From: Kutzneria chonburiensis
GTDB taxonomy: Bacteria; Actinomycetota; Actinomycetes; Mycobacteriales; Pseudonocardiaceae
Direction: 5' to 3'
NCBI RefSeq assembly: GCF_028622115.1
Contig: NZ_CP097263.1
Location: 9,311,501 to 9,375,500, forward strand
Length of the DNA stretch: 64,000 nucleotides
Part shown: positions 19,171 through 30,346 of the stretch, piece after piece
Layout of the letters: each line of letters starts with the position of its first letter
Position numbering within the stretch: the first letter of the stretch is position 1
Made by a program: the position numbers and the translations under genes
The notes under the pieces: generated by a model
The model's database searches: none
What the model was told of the DNA's origin: nothing
The model's input: the letters and a program-made list of their open reading frames with translations, nothing else

Positions 19171-20472
19171 TCACGCGCCGACGGGGGCGGGAAGTTCAGT
19201 GGAGACGTGCCGGGTCTCCGGCAGCCCGAGCAGGCACAGCAGGCTCACCACGGCCGAGCCCGCCACGTACCAGCCGACGGCGGTCGTGCCGTTGGCGGCG
19301 GCCAGCGCTGCGGCGATGGTCGGGGCGAGCGCGCCGCCGAGCACACCGCCCAGGTTGTACGCGAACGACGACGCCGAGTACCGGTAACGCGCGTCGAACA
19401 GCTCCGGCAAGAACGCGCCGAGCGGCCCGTACACCCAGCCCATGGCACCCAGCCCCAAGGCGAACGCGACGCCGATCGACAGCGCGGTGCCCACGCTGAG
19501 CAGCGGGAACATTACGAGGCCGATGACGCCGGTGAACACGCAGCCGACGATCAGCACCGGTTTGCGGCCGTAACGGTCGCCGGCCAGGCAGGACAGCACC
19601 GTGGTCAGCGCCATCGCCCAGATCGCCGCGACCAGCAGGCCCAGTGCCTCCGACTTGGGCAGCTTCAGCGTGGTGGTGACGTACGACAGGCAGAACGTCG
19701 TCGTGACGTAGAAGACGACGTAGCAGGTGATGATCGTGCCGCCGCCCAGCAGCAGCCGCAGCGGCGCCTTGCGCAGCATGTCCACCAGCGGCAGCCGGCT
19801 CTGCTCACGCCGTCGTACCACCTCGGCGAACACCGGCGTCTCGGACAGCCGTAGCCGTACCACCAGCCCGACGACGACCAGCGCCGCCGACGCCAGGAAC
19901 GGGATTCGCCAGCCCCACGAGCGGAAGGCGTCGTCCGACAGCGCCGCGGACAGTGCGAGGAACAGTCCGTTCGCGGCGAAGAAGCCGATCGACGGGCCGA
20001 GCTGAGGGAACGTCGCGTACCAGGATCGGCGGCCGGCGGGTGCGTTCTCCACGGCGAGCAGCGCGGCACCGCCCCACTCACCGCCGAGGCCGATGCCCTG
20101 TAGGAACCGCAGCAGCACCAGGATCACCGGCGCGGCGACGCCGAGCGTCGCGTAGCCGGGCAGCAGGCCGATGGCCACAGTGGACAGGCCCATGGTCAAC
20201 AGGGACGCGACCAGTGTCGCCTTGCGGCCGACCCGGTCGCCGAAGTGGCCGAACAGCAGGGAGCCGAGCGGCCGGCCGATGAAGGCCACCGCGAACGTCG
20301 CGAACGACGCCAGTGTGGCGTTCACCGGAGCCAGAGTCGGGAAGAATGTCGTGTTGAGCACCAGCGCCGTTGCCGTGCCGTAGATGTAGAAGTCGTAGAA
20401 CTCGATCGCGGTGCCGATGAAGCTGCCGACGGCGATCCGGCCGATGGCGTAGGTGCTGCTCACCGGGGCCAT
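19171..20472 (-). CDS. MFS transporter, metabolite:H+ symporter (MHS) family
   Basis: 433 residues from ATG 20472; a TTG 27 nt upstream is possible. Twelve hydrophobic segments. AIEFYDFYIYGTATALV at the N-terminus, the MFS loop GHFGDRVGRK after TM2, FLQGIGLGGEWGGAALL in TM4-5, and a second loop AGDRYGRKP are typical of MHS symporters such as ShiA, KgtP and ProP. These import organic acids. Pairing with a KARI suggests a branched-chain keto- or hydroxy-acid substrate, but that is only inferred. Confidence 0.88.
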   Translation of the reverse strand: MAPVSSTYAIGRIAVGSFIGTAIEFYDFYIYGTATALVLNTTFFPTLAPVNATLASFATFAVAFIGRPLGSLLFGHFGDRVGRKATLVASLLTMGLSTVAIGLLPGYATLGVAAPVILVLLRFLQGIGLGGEWGGAALLAVENAPAGRRSWYATFPQLGPSIGFFAANGLFLALSAALSDDAFRSWGWRIPFLASAALVVVGLVVRLRLSETPVFAEVVRRREQSRLPLVDMLRKAPLRLLLGGGTIITCYVVFYVTTTFCLSYVTTTLKLPKSEALGLLVAAIWAMALTTVLSCLAGDRYGRKPVLIVGCVFTGVIGLVMFPLLSVGTALSIGVAFALGLGAMGWVYGPLGAFLPELFDARYRYSASSFAYNLGGVLGGALAPTIAAALAAANGTTAVGWYVAGSAVVSLLCLLGLPETRHVSTELPAPVGA

Positions 20473-20608
20473 GCTGGGACAACGCCGATGATGGGGCAAC
20501 CCAACTGCCCGATCGGGTAGCCGAACCGTGCCGCGGCGCTGGCGGCTACGCGACGTCTACGGGCCGTATATGCGCCGCTGTTAGTTTCCCCGCTGAAAGA
20601 TTTGTCCG

Positions 20609-23353
20609 GTGTCGACGGTCGAGGGGAGTGCGCCGATGGCCCACGACGGCACGCTGGTCGGTCGGAGCCGCGACCTGGCCCGGATCGACGAACTTCTCCT
20701 CGGCGACGGCACCGCACTGCTGCTGTCCGGCGAGCCCGGGGTGGGCAAATCAGTGGTGCTCGACGCCGTGGCCCGCGCCGCGGCCGCCAACGGCGTGCGG
20801 GTGCTGCGCGCCGACGGCGTCGAATTCGAGGCCGACATGGCCTTCGCCGGCCTCAACCAGCTGCTGCTGCCGGTCATGACCGCCGCCGACGGGCTCGACG
20901 GTCCCTACCGCGACGCGCTGCACGTCGCCGTCGGACTCGGAGACGGCGTGTCCCCGGGCCGGATGGCCGTGTCCAACGCCGTGCTCACGCTGCTGCGGGC
21001 CGTGGCCGTCGACCGCCCGTTGCTGCTCGTCGTCGACGACTTGCAGTGGATGGACCGGTCCAGCGTCGGCGTGCTGGGCTTCGTCGCCCGCCGACTGAGC
21101 GGCACTCGGGTCGGCGTCATCGCGGCGTCGCGCCTCGCCGAGGGCGTCTTCCCCTGCGGCACCATGCCCGAGTACCAGCTGCCGCCGCTCGACGACCAGT
21201 CCGCGCGACTGCTCGTGGGCGCGCGGTTCCCGGGACTGGCCGAGCGGGTGCGGCAGCGGGTGCTGGACGAAGCCCGCGGCAACGCGCTGGCGCTCCTCGA
21301 ACTCCCCGCGGCGCTCACCGGTCCACAACAGACCGCACAGGCCAGCTTGCCCTCCGTGCTGCCGCTCACCGACCGCCTGCGCGCGCTGTACGCCTCACGC
21401 ATCGGCGGGCTGTCCGGTTCGTGTCGACGCCTCGTGCTGCTGGCGGCGCTCGACGGCACCGGCGATCTCCAGGTCGTGCTCCAGGCGGCCGACTCACGTG
21501 ACGACCTGGCTCGCCTCGCCGAGGTAGAGCGCGACCAGCTGATCAACGTAGACGAAGGTCGAGGACGCCTCGCCTTCCGACACCCCCTGATCCGCGCCGC
21601 CGTCGTCGAGGAGTCCACCAGCGCCGAACGCCGTGAGGCGCACCGGGCGCTGGCCGGCGTACTGGAGTCGCAGCCCGACCGGCTCGCGTGGCACCTGGCC
21701 GAGGCTGTGCTGCGACCGGATGAGCACGTCGCCGAGCTGCTCCAGCAGACAGCGCACCGCATGCTGCAACGTGGCGACTCCGTCGGTGCCGTGGTGGCCT
21801 TGACCCGGGCGGCGCACATCAGCCCGCCCGGCGAGGGCCGCAGTCGGCGCTTCGCCGAGGCCGCCTACATAGGCGCCGAGGGGGCTGGCGTGCTGGCCCA
21901 CGCATCCGAACTCCTCGCAGACGCCCGCCGCGCCGGCCCCGAGACGCTGCACGCCGCCATCGCGGCCGTCTACCTGCTCATCAACGACGACGGCTCGATG
22001 GACACCGCCTACCGGCTGCTCGTCGGCGCCATCGAGGCCGACCACGACGACGCCGCCCTGGCCGACGCTCTGCACGCGCTGCTTTTGGTGTGCTGGTGGA
22101 GCGGGCGTGAGGAGTTGTGGCGGAGCTTCCACGCGGCGGTCGAGCAGCGGAAGTCCGAACTGCCGTTCGTGCTGCGGCTCACCGCGTTGACGTACCCCGA
22201 CCCGGCGCGCACCGCCAAGCTCGCGCTGCCCGACGCCGACGACCTTGTTGCCGCCGCCCACGACGAGACCGATCCCGCGGTCATCGTCCGCATCGGCGTC
22301 GCACTGTTCTATCTGGACCGGCTCGTGGACGTGCGTGACGCCATGTGGCGCGTCGTGCGCAACGGCCGCGACGGCGGACCGCCACGACGTCACCTCACGG
22401 CGCTGATGATCATCTGCCTCGACCACTACCTGACCGGCGAGTGGGACGAGGTCGCGCGGGCGGCCGAGGAGGGCATTGCCGTGTGCGACTCCTCCGGCTA
22501 CCGCTTCTTCCGGTGGTACTTCGACTACATCACCATGCTGCTCGCCGGCGCCCGCGGTGACAGCGCCACGGCGTTCCGGCTCGGCGAACGGGTCGTGCGT
22601 TGGGCAACGCCGCGTGGCGCCGGCACCGCCGTCGTCTACGCCAACCAGGCTCGCACGCTCGCCTGCCTGGGCAGCGGTGACTACGAGCGCGCGTACCAGT
22701 ACGCCACGGCGGTGACGCCCGTAGGCTCGCTCGCCTCGCACGTGCCGCACGCCATGTGGGGCGCCATGGACCTCGTCGAGGCGGCCGTGCGCACCGGTCG
22801 TCGCGCGGAGGCCGCCGCGCACGTCCGTGCGTTGCAGGAGGCCGACATTGCCGCACTGTCGCCTCGCTTCGCACTCATGGTGGCCGGAGCGGAGGCGCTG
22901 TGCGCCACCTCCGACGACGAGGCGCTGCGGTTGTACGAGAAGGCCCTTTCCACGCCGGGCGTCGAACGCTGGCCGTTCGAGGCGGCGCGAGTGCGCCTCG
23001 CGTACGGCGAGCGACTGCGCCGCGCCCGCGCCATCGTCGAGGCACGTGGCCCGTTGGCCGACGCCCTCGCCACGTTCGAATGGCTCGGGGCGCAGCCGTG
23101 GGTGCAGCGCACCCAGAAGGAACTCCGCGCCGCCGGGCAGTCCACCCCATCCACTTCTGATGGTGCGCTTCCTTTGACGCCCCAGGAGCTCGAGGTCGCC
23201 CAGCTCGCCGCCTCCGGTCTGACCAACAAGCAGATCGCCGAGCGACTGTTCTTGTCGCACCGGACGGTCGGCGCCCACCTCTACCAGATCTTCCCCAAGC
23301 TCGGGATCACCTCGCGAGCCGCACTGCGCGACGCCCTGGCCGCCGTCGGCTGA
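20609..23353 (+). CDS. Large LuxR-family regulator with AAA ATPase (LAL type)
   Basis: 914 residues from GTG 20609 (ATG 20636 is also possible). An N-terminal AAA/STAND ATPase with Walker A GEPGVGKS (41-48) and Walker B LLLVVDDLQWMDRSS (near 146-160), a long helical TPR-like middle, and a C-terminal LuxR helix-turn-helix (about 850-910: LTPQELEVAQLAASGLTNKQIAERL in two parts, SHRTVGAHLYQIFPKLGI). LAL regulators activate catabolic or antibiotic genes in response to a ligand. It is divergent from the MHS-KARI operon across 136 bp, making that operon a plausible target. Confidence 0.92.
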   Translation: MSTVEGSAPMAHDGTLVGRSRDLARIDELLLGDGTALLLSGEPGVGKSVVLDAVARAAAANGVRVLRADGVEFEADMAFAGLNQLLLPVMTAADGLDGPYRDALHVAVGLGDGVSPGRMAVSNAVLTLLRAVAVDRPLLLVVDDLQWMDRSSVGVLGFVARRLSGTRVGVIAASRLAEGVFPCGTMPEYQLPPLDDQSARLLVGARFPGLAERVRQRVLDEARGNALALLELPAALTGPQQTAQASLPSVLPLTDRLRALYASRIGGLSGSCRRLVLLAALDGTGDLQVVLQAADSRDDLARLAEVERDQLINVDEGRGRLAFRHPLIRAAVVEESTSAERREAHRALAGVLESQPDRLAWHLAEAVLRPDEHVAELLQQTAHRMLQRGDSVGAVVALTRAAHISPPGEGRSRRFAEAAYIGAEGAGVLAHASELLADARRAGPETLHAAIAAVYLLINDDGSMDTAYRLLVGAIEADHDDAALADALHALLLVCWWSGREELWRSFHAAVEQRKSELPFVLRLTALTYPDPARTAKLALPDADDLVAAAHDETDPAVIVRIGVALFYLDRLVDVRDAMWRVVRNGRDGGPPRRHLTALMIICLDHYLTGEWDEVARAAEEGIAVCDSSGYRFFRWYFDYITMLLAGARGDSATAFRLGERVVRWATPRGAGTAVVYANQARTLACLGSGDYERAYQYATAVTPVGSLASHVPHAMWGAMDLVEAAVRTGRRAEAAAHVRALQEADIAALSPRFALMVAGAEALCATSDDEALRLYEKALSTPGVERWPFEAARVRLAYGERLRRARAIVEARGPLADALATFEWLGAQPWVQRTQKELRAAGQSTPSTSDGALPLTPQELEVAQLAASGLTNKQIAERLFLSHRTVGAHLYQIFPKLGITSRAALRDALAAVG

Positions 23354-23357
23354 CCAC

Positions 23358-23510
23358 AACTTTGCAAAACTCCTCCAGTCCGCAAAACTCCTCGGCTTTG
23401 CCAAACTCCTCCGGCGCGTGCAACCTCCTCTGGTTCGCCGAACATCTCGACGTCGTGCAACCTCCTCCGGTTCGTCGAACTGCTCGACCTCGTGCGAGCT
23501 GGTCCACTTC
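23358..23510. repeat. Degenerate short repeats between two converging genes
   Basis: Iterated motifs follow the LuxR gene stop: (T)GCAAAACTCCTC occurs three times with small changes, then GTGCAACCTCCTC(T/C)GGTTCG occurs twice about 50 bp apart. The same TTGCAAACTC-plus-TTCGAC vocabulary reappears after 48124. No gene or strong hairpin is apparent. Confidence 0.6.
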
Positions 23511-23519
23511 ATCGACGTA

Positions 23520-25119
<1,600 letters not shown>

Positions 25120-25145
25120 GCACCGTGGTCAACCGACCACGGTGC
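25120..25145 (-). terminator. Hairpin terminator downstream of tRNA-Arg
   Basis: Perfect 11-bp stem GCACCGTGGTC / GACCACGGTGC with an AACC loop, 25 bp past the tRNA 3' end on its strand. Only a short T-rich tail (GCGTTTGTG) follows. Confidence 0.75.
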
Positions 25146-25169
25146 GTTGTGTATGCCCAGGAAAAGAAG

Positions 25170-25242
25170 TGCCCCCGGCAGGACTCGAACCTGCGACCAA
25201 GTGATTAGAAGTCACTCGCTCTGTCCGCTGAGCTACGGAGGC
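25170..25242 (-). tRNA. tRNA-Arg (anticodon UCU)
   Basis: 73-nt cloverleaf on the minus strand: acceptor GCCTCCG pairs with CGGGGGC (one T-G pair), D-arm GCTC...GAGC, anticodon stem GTGA/TCAC with loop CTTCTAA (anticodon TCT, reading AGA), T-arm GCAGG-TTCGAGT-CCTGC, discriminator A. The CCA end is not encoded. Confidence 0.95.
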
Positions 25243-25389
25243 TTGAGGCGTGCAGGCACACGCCCCGTGAGGTACATCGCTTCAGACGCCCCAGTCGTTT
25301 CCGGTTGACCCTCATTCGGATGATCACGATATGGACAACCACCGTGGGTGCCGCTTTCTGTACGCGGTGTTGTCAATCCGTCTTCGGGT

Positions 25390-26472
25390 TCACCGGATCG
25401 GGGCGGCGCTTGATGCGCGCACCACCAGTTCCACATCCAGTCTCACGGGTCTGCTCGGTCTGCCGCCGTCCAGCAGCGTCAGTGCCAGCTCACCGGCGAG
25501 CCGACCCTTCTCGACCAGCGGCTGACGGACCGTGGTCAGCGGCGGATCCGCGACACCTGCCGGCGGTGTGTCGTCGAATCCGACCACCGAGACGTCCTGT
25601 GGCACCGACAACCCGGCGTCGCGTGCGCCCTGGAGGGCGCCCAACGCCAGCTCGTCGGACATGCAGAGCAATGCCGTCGGCCGTGGGCTCTGTTGTAACA
25701 ACCAGCGGGCGGCGGTCCGGCCGTGCTCGCGGTCGCTGGCCCCGGCCTCCCAGACCGGCACCTTCTCCGGTGCGATCCCGGCGTCCGTCAGTGCGTCCAT
25801 GTAGCCGCTCAGCCGTTCGCGTGTCACGCGGAACGGTGATCCCGTACGGCGCTCCGGATCCGCCGGGCCCGTCCGACCGTCCGGTTGAAGGGTGAGCGAG
25901 ATCACGCCGAAGTCGCGGTGGCCCAGGTCGGTCAGATAACGGCCGGCGGACTGCGTTCCGCCGAAGTCGTCGAGTTCGACACGCGCCGTGCCGCCCGTCG
26001 CCGGCTGGTCCACAACCACCATCGGCAGCCGTCGCTGGCGTACCGCGGTCAGCGCCGGCGCGGTGTCCGGGAGCGAGTACGCCACGACCACGTCGGCCTG
26101 CGCGCGGGCGACGCTGTCCGGGCGCGGTCCGCCCGACTCGTCGCCAGGCAGCAGCACCAGGGCGTGGTCACGGCCGTCGACCGTGGCGGCCAGGGCGTCG
26201 AGCATGATCGTCAGCGCTGGGTCGGAGAAGGCGCTGGACAGGCCCGATCGCAGCATGAAGGCGACCGCCGCGGATTTGCGCGTGGCCAGGCTGCGGGCGA
26301 CCGGGTCCGGTCCGAGGTAGCCGAGCCGGTCGGCGACCTCCAGGATGCGCGTGCGTAGACCGGCCGAGAGCTGGTTGGGCCGGTTGTAGGCGTTGGACAC
26401 CGTGGCCCGCGAGACGCCGACGGCACGGGCGACCGTGTCCAGCGTCGGGCGGCGGGTTTGCTCGGTGTCCAC
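25390..26472 (-). CDS. LacI-family transcriptional repressor
   Basis: 360 residues from GTG 26472. An N-terminal LacI helix-turn-helix and hinge (about 7-57: TLDTVARAVGVSRATVSNAY, then ILEVADRLGYLGPDPVARSL) is followed by a periplasmic-binding-protein-like sensor domain that includes ALLCMSDELALGALQGARDAG and VPQDVSVVGFDDTPPA. It is divergent from an MFS transporter gene; a palindrome TGAAGCGCTTCA of the LacI/PurR operator type lies between them, so it very likely represses the transporter and itself. The inducer would be the sugar or nucleoside carried. Confidence 0.92.
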   Translation of the reverse strand: MDTEQTRRPTLDTVARAVGVSRATVSNAYNRPNQLSAGLRTRILEVADRLGYLGPDPVARSLATRKSAAVAFMLRSGLSSAFSDPALTIMLDALAATVDGRDHALVLLPGDESGGPRPDSVARAQADVVVAYSLPDTAPALTAVRQRRLPMVVVDQPATGGTARVELDDFGGTQSAGRYLTDLGHRDFGVISLTLQPDGRTGPADPERRTGSPFRVTRERLSGYMDALTDAGIAPEKVPVWEAGASDREHGRTAARWLLQQSPRPTALLCMSDELALGALQGARDAGLSVPQDVSVVGFDDTPPAGVADPPLTTVRQPLVEKGRLAGELALTLLDGGRPSRPVRLDVELVVRASSAAPIR

Positions 26473-26521
26473 AGGAAGAGCGTAGTTGGCGTGCAGGGGT
26501 GGGCTGACCCACTGGACTGTT

Positions 26522-26535
26522 CTGAAGCGCTTCAG
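26522..26535. promoter_or_regulatory. LacI-type operator palindrome
   Basis: Perfect 14-bp palindrome CTGAAGCGCTTCAG with the central CG step typical of LacI-family operators. It lies 51 bp before the repressor GTG and 32 bp before the transporter ATG, placed to block both divergent promoters. Confidence 0.88.
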
Positions 26536-26566
26536 TACAGTCGCGTTCCAGTCGAAGGGGGTACGA

Positions 26567-27768
26567 ATGCTGGCCAAGAGCACCGCTGTGTTCCTCGTGT
26601 TCGTGCTCAACGGAGTCGTGTTCGGCTCATGGGCCGCCCGCGTGCCGGCGCTCGCCGCCCAGGTCGGCGCCACGCCGGCCGGGCTCGGGCTGTCGCTCTT
26701 CGGTGTCAGCGTCGGGCTCATCGTCGCCGCGCCCATCGCCGGGCGACTTTGCGCCGCCTTCGGCTCCCGTGCCGTCATGGTGCTCGGCTGCGTCACCGGC
26801 TTCGTCGTGCTGCCCGTGCTCGGCCTGACGACCTCGCCGCTACAACTCGGCCTCGTGCTGTTCGTCCTTGGGCTGACTGTCGGCACCCTCGATGTCTCCA
26901 TGAACATCGCCGCCGTCACCGTCACCCGGCTGCTCGACCGCCCGCTCATGCCGGTGTTTCACGCCGGGTTCAGCGTCGGGGGTCTCGTCGGTTCTCTCGT
27001 CGCCGTGTTTTCCGCCGCTGTGCACTGGAGCCCGTTGCGCCAGTTCTCCATCCTGGCCGTGATTGGCGTTGCCGCCGTCGCGCTCATCCTCACTTCGCTG
27101 CCGGCCGAGGCCGGGAGCGGTCCCGTAGCCGGTCAGGTGACGTCGTTGTCGCCGGTCCATCGCCCGTCCGGCGGCCTTTGCTCTGGCTGCTGGCCTTGAT
27201 CGCGCTGTGCTCCGCCGTCGCCGAGGGCGCCTCGGCCGACTGGACCGCGTTGTTCCTCGTCCGCGAACGCGGTGTGCCCGAGTCCCTTGCAGCCGCTGGT
27301 TACTCCGTCTTCTCCATCGCGATGGCAGTGACCCGGTTGTGCGGTGAACGGGTGGAACGCCGCTGGGGCGCGTACCGAATGCTCGCTTTCGGCGCATCTC
27401 TCGCGGCCGTCGGACTTCTCGCCGCCGTCACAGTCCCCGTTCCCGTCGTCGCGTACGTCGGCTTCGCGTTCGCCGGAGTAGGGCTCGCCTTCTCGTTCCC
27501 CGTCACGATGGACCTCGCCGGCGCCGCCGGACGGCGTGCCGACGGGACCGGCGGTGAACGCGAGATCGGTTTCGTCACCAGCATCGCTTACGCCGGATTC
27601 CTCGGCGGTCCGCCGCTGCTCGGGCAACTCGCCCAGTGGAGCGGCCTCGGCTTCGCGCTCGGCGCCGCCGCCGTCATCGCCGCGCTGATCGTGCCGGGCG
27701 TGATTCTGGTGATTCGCGCCCGTCGTCGGGAATGCGCACCGCCCGCTGTCGGTGCGCCGACGATGTGA
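26567..27768 (+). pseudogene. MFS transporter (YbjJ-like), frameshifted near 27114
   Basis: ATG 26567 is preceded by GAAGGGGG. The N-terminal half (six membrane segments, with FGSWAARVPALAAQVGAT and TLDVSMNIAAV) ends out of frame at a stop at 27199. The C-terminal half (RRPLLWLLALIALCSAVAEG through SFPVTMDLAGAAGRR and six more segments) runs in the next frame to 27768. Adding one G to the GGG at 27113-27115 gives one 400-residue, 12-segment transporter with a hydrophilic central loop, so the break is probably a sequence indel. Similar to E. coli YbjJ. The adjacent LacI repressor and operator suggest sugar-type substrate control. Confidence 0.8.
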
Positions 27769-27795
27769 GCTGCGTCGCGGCCTACCCTCAAGTAC

Positions 27796-29834
27796 GTGGC
27801 CGAAGACGTCGTGACCGCCGAGCCCACACCCGGCGCACAGGTTCGCCGACCCGCCGGCATGCTCCCGCTGCTGTTGATCAGCACCGTCATCGCCGCGCTG
27901 GTCGCGGCCGTGTTGACGCTGTTCTCCGGCAGCGAGCTGCTGTACACCAACCTGGGGCTGCCCGATCCCGGCGCGATCACCCGCTACGGCATCACCGTCG
28001 TCCGCGTCCTCACGGAGGCCGCCTCGACCGTCTGCGTCGGCGCCCTGCTCTTCGCCGCGTTCTTCGTCGCGCCCCAGCGCACCGGGCGGCTCGCCGCCGA
28101 CGGCTATGCCGCCCTGCGCACCGCCGGCTGGTCCGCCGTTGCCTGGTGTGTCGGCGCCCTGCTCGAGGTGCCTTTCACTCTCGCCGACGCCGAGGGCAAG
28201 CCGATCAGCTTCATGCTGAACCCCACTGTCCTGTTCAGCAGCATCAACATCGTCGAGCAGGCCGAGGCCTGGGTCGTCACCGCCGTCATCGTCTTCGTGC
28301 TGGCGCTCGGCTGCTTCTTCGCCCTGTCATGGGGGTGGACCGCCAGCCTCTTCTTCGTCGCCCTGATCGGCCTCGTCCCCGTCGGCGCCAGTGGCCACTC
28401 CTCGGCCGGCGGCTCCCACGACCTCGCCACCAACAGCCTGCTGTACCACCTCATCGCCGCCGCCATCTGGGTCGGCGGCCTCGTCGCCCTGCTCGCCCAT
28501 GCCCGCCGCCGCGGCGCCGACCTCGGGCTCGCCACCAGCCGTTTCTCCAAGGTCGCCTTGGTCTGCTGGATCATCATGGCCGCCTCCGGCGTCATCAACG
28601 CCCTGGTGCGGCTGCCCGTCACCGACCTCTTCACCACGTCGTACGGCCTGCTCGTCCTCGCCAAGATCGCCCTGCTCGCCGTGCTCGGCGTCATCGGCTA
28701 CTTCCAGCGGGAACGCGGCGTGAAGGCCGTGCTCGCCACCGGCTCCGGCCGGTCCCTCATCCGGCTCGCCGGCGTCGAGGTGTTGATCATGTTCATCACC
28801 CTCGGCGTCGCTTCCGCGCTGGCCCGGACCCCACCGCCGCAGGACGTCTACAGCGCCGTCGGCGATGTCGAGCGCCTCATCGGGTATCCGCTAGACGGTC
28901 CGCCCACCGTGTTCCGGCTGCTCTTCGACTGGCGTTTCGACCTCGTCTACGGCACAGCCGCCATCCTCGGCGCCGCCGTCTACCTGCTCGGTGTCCGCCG
29001 GCTTCGCCAGCGCGGCGATCAGTGGCCCATTGGTCGCACCATCGCTTGGGTCGGCGGTTGCGCTGCCGTGCTCTTGGCGACCTCCTCCGGCATCGGCCGC
29101 TACGCCACCGCCATGTTCAGCGTGCACATGGGCGGGCACATGATGCTCAACATGCTCGCCCCGCCGCTGCTCGCCCTCGGCGGTCCCGTCACCCTCGCCC
29201 TTCGCGCCCTTCCCACCGCCGGCAAGGACCGCGCCCCGGGCCTCGCGAATGGCTGCTCGCCGCCGTCCACTCGCCCGTCGCGCGCGTCCTCACCCATCCC
29301 GTCGTCGCGCTCGTTCTCTTCGTCGGCTCCTTCTACGGCCTGTACTTCTCCGGCCTCTTCGACGCTGCCCTGAACTACCACTGGGCACATCTCGTGATGA
29401 ACGCCCACTTCCTGCTCGTCGGCTACCTCTTCTACTGGCCCGTCATCGGCATCGACCCCGCCCCCCGGCGTCTGCCGCCCCTCGGCCGTCTCGGCATGGT
29501 CTTCGCCTCCATGCCCTTCCATGCCTTCTTCGGCGTCATCCTGATGAGCATGCAGACCGTGATCGGCCAGAACTTCTACCGATCGCTCTCCCTGCCTTGG
29601 GTCACCAACCTGCTCTCCGACCAGCATCTTGGCGGCGGCATCGCTTGGGCCGCCGGCGAGATCCCCCTCCTGGTCGTCATGCTGGCCCTACTCGCCCAGT
29701 GGGCCCGTACCGACGAACGGGCCGCCCGCCGGTCCGACCGCCGCGCCGACACCGACGGCGACGCCGACCTCAACGCCTACAACGCGATGCTCCAACAACT
29801 CAGCGAGCCAGGCAGCACCCCCAAATCCAAGTAA
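27796..29834 (+). pseudogene. CopD-CtaG fusion membrane protein (copper handling/cytochrome oxidase assembly), frameshifted near 29238
   Basis: GTG start at 27796. The first part is a CopD-like membrane domain (about nine segments, with GHSSAGGSHDLATNSLLYH and AAAIWVGGLVALLAH). The second is a caa3-type CtaG domain with MFSVHMGGHMMLNMLAPPLLALGG (in two parts), HWAHLVMNAHFLLVGYLFYW and FHAFFGVILMS, rich in membrane His/Met residues that fit copper binding. The frame breaks at CCCCGGG (29234-29240); one extra G restores a 679-residue product close to the length of actinobacterial relatives such as Rv0102. Likely a sequence indel. It would supply copper to heme-copper oxidase. Confidence 0.82.
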
Positions 29835-30298
29835 CCCCGCCCAGCTTCCCCGAGCACCCCTCACCCCCAGGCGTTTCTCTCGGCCTCCTGGACCATCCGC
29901 GCACCACCCCGGGTCCGCCGCACGCCAACCATCTCTTCGTGCTGGGCCATGATCGCGCCTTAGCCACCCAACCCCATGCTCGACCTCAGCCTCGGCCCAC
30001 GGGTTTCGTGCCTCGCTAACTGCCGCTGCCCGCTCGCTGCTTTGCCACATCGCGCGCGCTAATCCAGTCGCCCCAACAACTCGGTGCGCCCGATGCCCCA
30101 GCGTCCTGACGCCTCTGCGCACCCGCAGCTCACGGCACTTCGACCACTCGGCGGTCTTGATGTCTTCGTCGTCTAAGCCGACCCGCGCGCCTCAAACCCT
30201 TGCGTCTCGGCTGTCCGCTCGTGGCAATCCCTAACACCCGCCCGTCCAATAGCCGGTTCCCCGGCCACCGCCGAGGATTCGAGCTCTGCTCGAAACGC
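29835..30298. other. Spacer between converging genes, no gene supported
   Basis: About 460 bp without a convincing ORF: reading frames lack family motifs and start signals. It ends in the strong terminator at 30299-30336. Confidence 0.55.
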
Positions 30299-30336
30299 AA
30301 CGACCCCGTCGGCACACCATCGCCGACGGGGTCGTT
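30299..30336. terminator. Bidirectional terminator between CopD-CtaG and the ABC exporter genes
   Basis: Perfect 14-bp stem AACGACCCCGTCGG / CCGACGGGGTCGTT with a 10-nt loop, 11 bp after the ABC permease stop on the minus strand. On the plus strand it would end transcription of the CopD-CtaG gene. Confidence 0.88.
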
Positions 30337-30346
30337 CCCATACAGG

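Noticed and set aside
25170-25242. tRNA-Arg as the attachment site of the mobile element
   Set aside because: The element lies more than 30 kb away and no repeated tRNA 3' segment was found near it.
27100-27200. Programmed ribosomal frameshift in the MFS gene
   Set aside because: No slippery heptamer or downstream stem is apparent and three similar breaks occur at other homopolymers.
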